Shown in pieces: positions 24,284 through 30,248 of a DNA stretch of 30,248 bases. The position numbers and the translations under genes are program-made. Origin of the DNA: JADJLQ01 sp034439915 (GTDB lineage: Bacteria; Bacteroidota; Bacteroidia; Chitinophagales; Saprospiraceae); the NCBI GenBank assembly GCA_034439915.1, contig JAWXBI010000059.1:1-30248 (forward strand), written 5' to 3'. The notes under the pieces were generated by a model, which was given only the letters and a program-made list of their open reading frames with translations, ran no database searches and was not told the origin of the DNA. Numbering within the stretch: the first letter of the stretch is position 1; every line of letters starts with the position of its first letter.

Positions 24284-24850
24284 TTATCGGTGTATTTCTG
24301 ACCCTCTATTTGTCCGCCATGAATCTTCAAAATATTTGGCATCTTCCTCGTTACGAGGATCAACACCCATCACTACATGGCCATTCTTTAAACCAGATTC
24401 GTAGAGTTTTGCTCTATCTTCAGGGATTCCGGATCCCACCAGAGCACCCACTAAACCTCCTGTAATACCACCTGCTCCAGCTCCAGCCAAACCCCCTGCA
24501 ATAGGACCTGCAATAAGTATTCCGAGGCCGGGTACCACAATACTGGTTCCTATGGCTGCAACAATACCTACAATGGCACCAATGGTACCACCAATTACAG
24601 AACCAGTACCAGCACCTTCTGCAGCTTTAGTACCAAGATCCGTTTTCATGGAGTCATCGGAATAATGTTTCTTACGGGTATCTTCTGACATGATCAGGTT
24701 AATATCATCTTTTGTGTAACCTCTTTCATGTACACTATTGTAAGCCTTTTCTGCACTCTCACGGTCCGAGAACATTCCGGTTAACATGCGTCGATCTGAT
24801 TGTTTTTCAACTTTCCTTGGAATTGTTGACGTTTGATTTGAACTATTCAT
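24284..24850 (-). CDS. General stress protein 17M-like, glycine-zipper protein
   Basis: 188 residues. The N-terminal 20-60 (LTGMFSDRESAEKAYNSVHE, YTKDDINLIM) resembles the GSP17M/YflT-like domain, which is common in stress proteins. The middle (about 72-150) is a Gly/Ala-rich glycine zipper: GTGSVIGGTIGAIVGIVAAI, then GLGILIAGPIAGGLAGAGAG. It probably inserts in or packs at a membrane. The C-terminus is polar. The role is likely in general stress, as an inference from the family. It has its own terminator, and the promoter region is AT-rich. Confidence 0.8.
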   Translation of the reverse strand: MNSSNQTSTIPRKVEKQSDRRMLTGMFSDRESAEKAYNSVHERGYTKDDINLIMSEDTRKKHYSDDSMKTDLGTKAAEGAGTGSVIGGTIGAIVGIVAAIGTSIVVPGLGILIAGPIAGGLAGAGAGGITGGLVGALVGSGIPEDRAKLYESGLKNGHVVMGVDPRNEEDAKYFEDSWRTNRGSEIHR

Positions 24851-25308
24851 TTGATTTATTTAAATGATAAAATATTAAATTTTAAACTTTTGTGATAATT
24901 TGGTAATGCTTTTAAAATGGTTGGTACGTTTCTCTTGCTTCTGATAATAATAGTTGGCTTGTTTTGAACTGCTCCGTTAAAAAAATCGATCCTCTTGCCC
25001 AATTGTTAGTTTTAAAGCCAATAAAATTCTAATATGGGCAAGTTCAATCTATCTTGGATTCCATATCCACTCTTTGCTTAAATCGAATAAAATTTATTAT
25101 AAAAATTATCTGTGTTCGTTCTCTGCACGATATGGATAGAAGTTGATTATTACTACAAAGTTGAGTACTTGACAAATGATAATGTTATATGACTTTCTCT
25201 AAATCTTATATGATTCCATATGTTATTTCAGGCGTCCCCTCCTGAAATCCCTGTTAAGCCCGCCTGAAAAGCCGTGTTATTTCAGGCGTCCCCCTCCTGA
25301 AATCCCTG
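24851..25308. other. AT-rich intergenic region with two palindromic repeats
   Basis: No gene is supported. Two copies of a TTTCAGG...CCTGAAA repeat lie at its right end (25222-25257 and 25276-25312). The part before them is AT-rich and probably carries the promoter of the stress-protein gene, but no clean TTTG/TAnnTTTG pair was found. Confidence 0.5.
25222..25257. repeat. Palindromic repeat, copy A
   Basis: ATTTCAGG and CCTGAAAT arms enclose CGTCCCCT and are followed by CCCTGTTAA. The same layout as copy B and as the closing hairpin of the 24112 array. Confidence 0.75.
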
Positions 25309-25312
25309 TTAA
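25276..25312. repeat. Palindromic repeat, copy B, overlapping a stop codon
   Basis: Nearly identical to copy A: the central spacer has one extra C, and the same 3' CCCTGTTAA occurs. Its last bases TTA (25309-25311) are the stop codon of the OsmC gene on the minus strand. Confidence 0.75.
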
Positions 25313-25788
25313 TCCTCCGCAATACATACCGGATGGTGATGAACCGGAAAATTTACTGAACCTGCAATAAAACATTGTTGACTTGCTTTATGGTGCAAGC
25401 TATTGGCCATATCGATCATCGCCACTGCATCCAGCGTGACCATTGGATTTAATGTCACTTCAGTAAAATGACCACCCCCCTCCGGGGTTTGGATCATAGT
25501 ACCGGTGGCTGAATCGGAATATGCGGTAACAACCACACCAGCATCCGCACATTTATGTAAAAACGACAGCATGTGGCAACCGGAAAGGGCAGCCACCAAA
25601 AGTTCTTCCGGATTGTATTTGGATATGTCCCCACGAAAAGCAGGGTCCGAAGAAGCCAGGATAGTTGCTTTGTTTTCGCCGGAGATCGTATGACTCCTAT
25701 CGTAGGTACGGTATACTGAGGTGCCAGTGCCCGTATTCCCTGTCCATTGGATGGTCAGATGGTAATGATGTTCTTTGCTGGTAAACAT
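25309..25788 (-). CDS. OsmC family peroxiredoxin-like protein
   Basis: 159 residues from the ATG at 25788. OsmC hallmarks: HHYHLTIQWTGN at the N-terminus, KYNPEELLVAALSGCHMLSF with the peroxidatic Cys71, and the second Cys139 in ASQQCFIAGSVNFPV. These two cysteines reduce organic hydroperoxides, with thiol cofactor, in OsmC/Ohr-type proteins. Cytoplasmic. An upstream extension to 25884 is open but adds 32 residues without family similarity. The stop codon lies inside a palindromic repeat. Confidence 0.9.
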   Translation of the reverse strand: MFTSKEHHYHLTIQWTGNTGTGTSVYRTYDRSHTISGENKATILASSDPAFRGDISKYNPEELLVAALSGCHMLSFLHKCADAGVVVTAYSDSATGTMIQTPEGGGHFTEVTLNPMVTLDAVAMIDMANSLHHKASQQCFIAGSVNFPVHHHPVCIAED

Positions 25789-25960
25789 TTGCAACGGTTT
25801 TTTTCCCTTTCTTATCGATTGGAGTGGAATAGTAGGGCTCCCAACAATAGTTGTTCTGGAGATAGGAAAGAATAGGGTACCCAAAGTCCAATTCTTTAGA
25901 ACTTCATTACTAAGTCTTCAACATTTTAAGGATCAAAGATACCGGCTGGAGAAAATCTTC

Positions 25961-26251
25961 TTAGTAAATTTTTTCACCCAGGTCAACCAAAAATTTACCC
26001 TCTTTATTGAAAAATGATTGCGACCATAGGATGCCTTGATGGTCAGTAACCTCAGGTTGACTACCGTTGATTAAGATAAAAGTACGTGTTTTGAGGTCCT
26101 TTTCTGGTGAGGCTATCATGGTTATTGATGCATCATATCGATGCATGGGGGAGATTGCCTCATTATTTGTTTTGGTCACATTACCGAATGCATAAGGATG
26201 CGATTTTTGAGGTAAAGGCTTCGGGGTCTGATCTTTGAGCTGGGTATTCAT
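25961..26251 (-). CDS. Small protein of unknown function
   Basis: 96 residues, no signal peptide or membrane helix. The chain is polar with a Lys/Gln/Pro-rich N-terminus (NTQLKDQTPKPLPQKSH) and a possible beta-rich end (ITMIASPEKD, TFILINGSQPEVTDHQG, KEGKFLVDLGE). I do not recognise the family. It lies upstream of OsmC on the same strand with a gap of 172 bp. It could be a genuine small gene or a remnant of a longer one. Confidence 0.4.
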   Translation of the reverse strand: MNTQLKDQTPKPLPQKSHPYAFGNVTKTNNEAISPMHRYDASITMIASPEKDLKTRTFILINGSQPEVTDHQGILWSQSFFNKEGKFLVDLGEKIY

Positions 26252-26795
26252 AAAACTTCTTCAATTTGCATTGGTCAAAGTTGCGCTGCTGCCTGGGAAA
26301 TAGTTTATACAATTCTGGTAAAAGATTACAAAATTCAAATATCTGGGATACTGAATATTATCTATAGACCCTGAATCCGCTTAACTCCAGGAAATTAAAC
26401 CCATCTTAAAACACTCAAAACCGGATGGTCGCTTTGAGCTTAGTTGTATATTTTGCCCGATCCGCTTTGATGCCTGGCGTTCGTTTTGGTCAATCATGGG
26501 GTGGGTAAACGCAGGTCCGGTGCTTGGTTTATAGCACTATCCACTTTGCTTGGTTTGGCAGCCCTATTTTGAAGAGGTTTTTTTGTCCCCCTTTAATTCA
26601 AATGTATAGTCCACTACTAGATTGACCAGAAACATACCCTCCCAGGTCATGCACCACCTGGGGATTTTCACAGTGATTCTATTTCTTTCTGCCATTGACT
26701 TTTAGTCCCCATACCCGGAATAAACCCATTAATTTAGCCTCCAAGCTTACTCCCTCACAAATTTCCTTTATTTCATTCTTGACCAATTAACCCAT
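26252..26795. other. Long intergenic region with a hairpin
   Basis: 544 bp without a supported gene. A short hairpin is at 26641-26647/26656-26662 (CCCAGGT/ACCTGGG, loop of eight) and could be a terminator or operator, but it has only a weak TTTT after it. No clear promoter for the downstream hybrid gene was seen. Confidence 0.35.
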
Positions 26796-27638
26796 ATGGC
26801 CAGTTATACTCTATTAATCAATGGTAAATCACGCACCTTTCAGGCAGAACCCGATACCCCTTTATTATGGGTACTTCGTGATGAACTGGGATTGACAGGC
26901 ACCAAATATGGATGTGGTAAGGGATTTTGCGGAGCCTGCACGGTCCATCTCAACAATTCTGCCATTCGTTCCTGCAGCATCCCGGTTTCAGCGGTCACAG
27001 GCCCGGTCACTACGATTGAGGGATTATCTGAGGATGGTACGCATCCACTGCAGAAAATGTGGATGGAAGTGGATGTGCCCCAATGCGGTTATTGTCAGGC
27101 TGGCCAGATCATGTCTGCCGATTGTTGGACTACTATTCTAAACCGGTATAATGGATCTCCACGCTTTAACATACAAACACCCCAAAGCCGCAATGCCATT
27201 GTAGGAAGGCTTCCGGATTCCGGGGTACCTATTGCAAGAGTTACTTCCCGAAATCCATGGACCAGGCAGGCCGCTAGTTTTATTCCTGTGTTCAGCTGGA
27301 AACCCAAATGGCATTTTGAGGATAGTTATCAGGTCGATGAATGCGACAATTTAAAATTAAGGATATTATACTTTGGCGAACCCGAAGATGACGCCCGAGT
27401 CACTATCAAAAATTCAACAGGCCGGACCATTTTACAAGGTTATACGGGTAAAAAAGATAATCCCTATCGATATGGCCTTAGACAAGAGGAAGGAGAAATT
27501 ATTATCCGTGGCGCACATAGGGGTGACCTGATCACCGTTTCCTCTATCAGGTTATTAATTATAGAAACTATTCAAGTAAGTGGAGAATACCTTACACTCG
27601 AAATCAACTTTGAAGGATGGCAGGGGGGATCGTTTTAA
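26796..27638 (+). CDS. Hybrid ORF: truncated IorA-like [2Fe-2S] subunit joined to an unrelated tail
   Basis: 280 residues as read. Residues 1-108 match the small iron-sulfur subunit of molybdenum hydroxylases (isoquinoline 1-oxidoreductase alpha type), with plant-type cluster Cys40, Cys45, Cys48, Cys60 and the first pair of the second cluster, Cys97 and Cys100 (QCGYCQAGQIMSA). The CRC half of the second cluster is missing. After MSA the expected continuation is found only in a shifted frame: 27122-27148 reads LLDYYSKPV, then TAA at 27149. This fits a frameshift of about four lost bases plus a truncation. Residues 125-280 are an unrelated beta-rich chain (NPWTRQAASFIPVF, LKLRILYFGEPEDDARV) of unknown family. 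No molybdenum-binding large subunit follows. Likely non-functional. Confidence 0.6.
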   Translation: MASYTLLINGKSRTFQAEPDTPLLWVLRDELGLTGTKYGCGKGFCGACTVHLNNSAIRSCSIPVSAVTGPVTTIEGLSEDGTHPLQKMWMEVDVPQCGYCQAGQIMSADCWTTILNRYNGSPRFNIQTPQSRNAIVGRLPDSGVPIARVTSRNPWTRQAASFIPVFSWKPKWHFEDSYQVDECDNLKLRILYFGEPEDDARVTIKNSTGRTILQGYTGKKDNPYRYGLRQEEGEIIIRGAHRGDLITVSSIRLLIIETIQVSGEYLTLEINFEGWQGGSF

Positions 27639-27760
27639 AGATTACATTCCATTCCCTCCTGGTAGTGTTTGTTAAGGTTATCATTTTGCTTGTATTTTAT
27701 AGGACTCAATATTTTAAACGTTGTCGGATGGACGACTCCTATTGGATTAGGGCCTTGAAA

Positions 27761-28120
27761 CTATTTCTCCTGACCAATCCATCCCAAATGAGTATGTTTA
27801 AAATGATCCTGGTATTTCAAGCCGTAGCCCATAATTCTGTCAAAAGAACTATGGCCTAAAAGCAATAACCCGCTGAACTGCAAAGCGGGTGATGACATAA
27901 AAAATCCTATCACAAAACACAATACAGCCAGTCCCTTATGATGGACCAGGTTGTAACAAAAAGCTCCGATTTTAGTATTAAATAAGTACCCGATCATGGA
28001 GAGGTCAGGAACAAGGAAAAGCACCCAATACCACCACCAGGCATAGGGTTGTAAGTGCTGATTGAGTAAGACCGCAAGCCCAAACAGAGCAAATTCTTCG
28101 GTTTTTATCAGGTTTTTCAT
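27761..28120 (-). CDS. DUF4260 membrane protein
   Basis: 119 residues from the ATG at 28120 (an ATG at 28129 is possible). Two to four hydrophobic segments are seen: AWWWYWVLFLVPDLSMIGYLF, LAVLCFVIGFFM and LQFSGLLLLGHSSFDRIMGYG. The ending KYQDHFKHTHLG (His-rich) is a family signature of DUF4260. The family is a small integral inner-membrane protein of unknown function, found widely in bacteria. No neighbour gives a hint. Confidence 0.85.
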   Translation of the reverse strand: MKNLIKTEEFALFGLAVLLNQHLQPYAWWWYWVLFLVPDLSMIGYLFNTKIGAFCYNLVHHKGLAVLCFVIGFFMSSPALQFSGLLLLGHSSFDRIMGYGLKYQDHFKHTHLGWIGQEK

Positions 28121-28452
28121 AAGGAGCATACTTTCATTTGAGACAAATTAAAAAAAAACTTTAAAAACTGCTGTCGGAAAAATCCGTTTGACTCATAGCC
28201 AAAGCAGGTGATGCCCAGGCAGGCCGATATCGCTTCATTAAATTTCTTTTATTCAAGGTTTTAAATCAGCGCTTAATGGTGTAAATTTAAGGTGTCCAGA
28301 AGGGGTTATTTGTTTTAAAAAGAAAATTTCAACTCGTTACAACATTGATTTGGCCTTTTTGGCTGATCTGGGACAATACTATTAAGCTCGAATAAATGAA
28401 TTAACCACGATTTTTACATTGTCTGACCAGCTTTAGTGTTCTTATCCTATAT
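28121..28452. other. Intergenic region, no feature seen
   Basis: 332 bp between divergent genes, AT-rich, presumably with both promoters. I found no repeat, RNA gene or clean promoter pair. Confidence 0.4.
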
Positions 28453-28893
28453 ATGGCAAAATTAAAACCCATCCATTCCGATTTCCTTTTCCTGTTGGAT
28501 TTTAAGGAGCAAAAGCTCATTAAACTGTTTAAGGATTTGAGAGCATATATTCTCGAGATTCATCCCGACAGTAATGAAATTTTGTATCATACCCACGCGT
28601 TGACAACGGTATTTTCAATTTCAGAAAAATTGACCGATGCATTCTGTATGACACCCATTTATACCAACCACCTTAACCTCGGATTTAATAAAGGGACTTT
28701 ACTAAATGATCCTTTCAAATTATTAAACGGGACAGGAAACCTGATCCGGCATATTCCCATAAGCGCACCGGAGGAATATAGAAATCCCAAAGTCAGGGAC
28801 CTGATACAATCTGCTGCCGATTTTGCAGTGAATGACATGGACAAGCCAACTAAAACAAAGGGTATGAGCATATCCAAGATCAAAAAGTTATAA
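28453..28893 (+). CDS. DUF1801-like protein
   Basis: 146 residues, no signal peptide. The pattern HPDSNEILYHTHALTTVF and HLNLGFNKGTLLNDPF, followed by LLNGTGNLIRHIPI, is that of a DUF1801/YdhG-like subgroup. The C-terminus is basic (KPTKTKGMSISKIKKL). Function not established. It is not closely similar to the other DUF1801 gene at 14607, so it is not a recent duplicate. Confidence 0.8.
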   Translation: MAKLKPIHSDFLFLLDFKEQKLIKLFKDLRAYILEIHPDSNEILYHTHALTTVFSISEKLTDAFCMTPIYTNHLNLGFNKGTLLNDPFKLLNGTGNLIRHIPISAPEEYRNPKVRDLIQSAADFAVNDMDKPTKTKGMSISKIKKL

Positions 28894-28960
28894 ATCCGGT
28901 TGATTATGGAGCGTTCACACGATCAAATTTTAAATCAAAACAACCCTATACCATGAGCTG

Positions 28961-29071
28961 ATGATCTTTGACCAACATGATTTTGATGTCCGCCTGGAAT
29001 GGGGCAGTCATGGCGTTGAACAACTTGCACCTATATCTGATGTGATCATAGAAGTGAAAAATTTAATTTAA
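28961..29071 (+). pseudogene. comB-like (2-phosphosulfolactate phosphatase) N-terminal remnant
   Basis: 36 codons from ATG 28961 read FDVRLEWGSHGVEQL followed by APISDVIIEV. This is the typical start of ComB/2-phosphosulfolactate phosphatase proteins (FDxRxEWG-x5-LAPISDVxI). The usual continuation IVDVLSFST and the rest of about 230 residues are absent; after IIEV the frame ends at the TAA of 29069-29071, which overlaps the stop of the facing minus-strand gene. The gene was cut after about 30 codons. Identity is by recall of the family, not by a search. Confidence 0.55.
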
Positions 29072-30021
29072 GGCATTTGATACCGGCTGAAAAAGTCCCA
29101 CAATAAATCATTGGCGTTGATCACTTTCGAAGGCGTATCGCTAAATGGTCCGCCTGGTTTACCCCCCGGCCAGCCATGTCCTCCATCCCGGGTGAGATAA
29201 TATTGGATGGTGACCTGACCTTTACAATTGGACCACTCTGTGAGTTTGTAGTCGTTATTATCGATTAACACCACAGCAGGTTTGAGGCAACTTTTGATGC
29301 CGGACCATACCGTTAACCCGCTATCCACCGGAGGATAATAGACATTGGATATGCCAATACCACCGAGATAAGGAACTCTGGAATCCAGGACAGAATGAAA
29401 ATGCATAACCGATACAGGACGGGTTGGCTTACAATCCCGGGTGACTACCATTGTACACCCGCTGACTGCAATAGCCGCAATTTTATCAGACAATTCGCAA
29501 GCCAGGCGGTATGACATCATGCCACCATTAGAATGTCCGGTAGCATATACTTTTTTAGGGTTTATTTTATAAGTCGCGAGCAAGTGATCAATCAGGAGGC
29601 TAAGGAATTTTACATCATCGATATTATTGTCCCGGGCATATTCACAACATCCACCTGCATTCCAGGTCCTCAGTCCAATAAGCCCGTTACTGCGCACACC
29701 TTCCGGATAACCGATGATAAATTTTGCATTGCTGGCTTTGTCTGTCAGTTTTGAAGTTGACTCAAATTGCTCCGCATCACCGCCACCCCCGTGCATAGCA
29801 ATCACCAGGGCAAAGTCACTTGAAGAGGTATAATTTTCGGGTAATTGGAGAGTATAGGTCCTTGCCCTCCCATCGACTACGAGACTACCTTTTATCCTGG
29901 TTTCGATAAGGTCAGGATCATCAATCTTGTCACAACTTAATGCTGGTAACAAAATCAGGGCTACCATTGAATACATCATGGAGGCAAGAACAAACTGAAT
30001 CAAACGGCGAGCGCTCATCAT
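29068..30021 (-). CDS. Polyhydroxybutyrate-depolymerase/feruloyl-esterase-like lipoprotein
   Basis: 317 residues. A lipoprotein signal with the lipobox LPALSC puts the lipid on Cys30. The catalytic domain is of the LpqC/Esterase_phb type: oxyanion HGGGG (about 77-81), WNAGGCC at 120-126, nucleophile Ser164 in GHSNGG, acid Asp213 in HSVLDSRVPY and His282 in GGHGWPGG. The family hydrolyses polyesters or feruloyl esters on plant polymers. It is probably anchored to a cell membrane and acts on external polymers. The start at 30021 is preceded by 63 bp and another minus-strand frame, with which it may be co-transcribed. Confidence 0.9.
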   Translation of the reverse strand: MMSARRLIQFVLASMMYSMVALILLPALSCDKIDDPDLIETRIKGSLVVDGRARTYTLQLPENYTSSSDFALVIAMHGGGGDAEQFESTSKLTDKASNAKFIIGYPEGVRSNGLIGLRTWNAGGCCEYARDNNIDDVKFLSLLIDHLLATYKINPKKVYATGHSNGGMMSYRLACELSDKIAAIAVSGCTMVVTRDCKPTRPVSVMHFHSVLDSRVPYLGGIGISNVYYPPVDSGLTVWSGIKSCLKPAVVLIDNNDYKLTEWSNCKGQVTIQYYLTRDGGHGWPGGKPGGPFSDTPSKVINANDLLWDFFSRYQMP

Positions 30022-30084
30022 ATTAAGACAGCAGAATCGGGTTTTAGTTTAACCCAGAATTCAGATATAAGCAACTTGTACAGT

Positions 30085-30248
30085 TTACCAACCTAACTTT
30101 ACGCATTGCTCCTGGTGCTGCTCTTGCAAAGTATCCACCTCGTAAAAAGTATCTAAAAAATTTTTCAAGCCACTGAGGCCTGTACTTAGGCAGTTCTGAA
30201 TATTGGTTAACAAACTTCGGCTCGAAAATGTAATAAATCCTTCTATCC
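30085..30248 (-). CDS. C-terminal end of an unknown gene (5' part outside window)
   Basis: The minus frame is open from the right edge (first full codon 30246-30244) to a TAA at 30087-30085, giving 53 residues (FITFSSRSLLTNIQNCLSTG, then LKNFLDTFYEVDTLQEQHQE). The composition and open frame suggest a real C-terminus. I do not recognise the family. It would precede the esterase gene by 63 bp on the same strand. Confidence 0.4.
   Translation of the reverse strand, partial: IEGFITFSSRSLLTNIQNCLSTGLSGLKNFLDTFYEVDTLQEQHQEQCVKLGW

Overview
The window looks like the chromosome of a Bacteroidota bacterium, probably of the Saprospiraceae or a near relative (inference). The support is the protein families present (GSCFA, DUF1080, a DUF5916 relative, DUF4097, DUF4260, sialate O-acetylesterase, CBM9-like proteins), the many Sec-exported proteins, the lack of purine-rich Shine-Dalgarno sequences before most starts, and at least one promoter-like site close to the Bacteroidota form TTTG-N19-TAnnTTTG. 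No phage, conjugation, transposase or CRISPR genes were seen.

Layout. 1-4060 holds the end of an alpha/beta hydrolase, a tandem repeat, an exported beta-propeller protein, a DUF1080 protein and an exported CotH-kinase-like protein. 4063-6473 (minus) is a coupled two-gene operon: a protein of unknown function, then a cytoplasmic trypsin-like protease with a zinc ribbon. A GSCFA protein diverges from it. 7752-8576 is a strongly shortened DUF5916/CBM9 relative with its own terminator. 8873-11812 (minus) is a complete ECF sigma factor, membrane anti-sigma/HEAT protein and two exported DUF4097-like paralogues. 12355-14032 holds two exported proteins of unknown function facing each other across a terminator. 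14243-14484 has one intact tRNA-Thr(CGT) flanked by a decayed 5' half and an exact copy of its 3' end.

14607-24108 is mainly degradative and accessory metabolism: DUF1801, a multidomain sialate O-acetylesterase, a sugar isomerase/epimerase coupled to a DinB protein, an alpha/beta hydrolase, a class C beta-lactamase-like hydrolase overlapping a cyanophycinase-like peptidase, a CBM9-like protein and a PIG-L deacetylase. 24112-25312 carries a family of palindromic repeats around a glycine-zipper stress protein and next to OsmC. 26796-29071 shows several broken genes: a hybrid [2Fe-2S] subunit with a frameshift and foreign tail, and the first 36 codons of a comB-like gene. A polyhydroxybutyrate-depolymerase-like lipoprotein and the end of one more minus-strand reading frame close the window.

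How it fits together. Many products are predicted to be exported and act on glycans, esters or peptides, as expected for a polymer-degrading Bacteroidota. The most system-like units are the ECF/anti-sigma/DUF4097 operon and the protease operon, in which both proteins seem to carry a YbjN/secretion-chaperone-like domain. The other main theme is local gene decay, with three or more truncated or fused genes and fragmentary tRNA copies.
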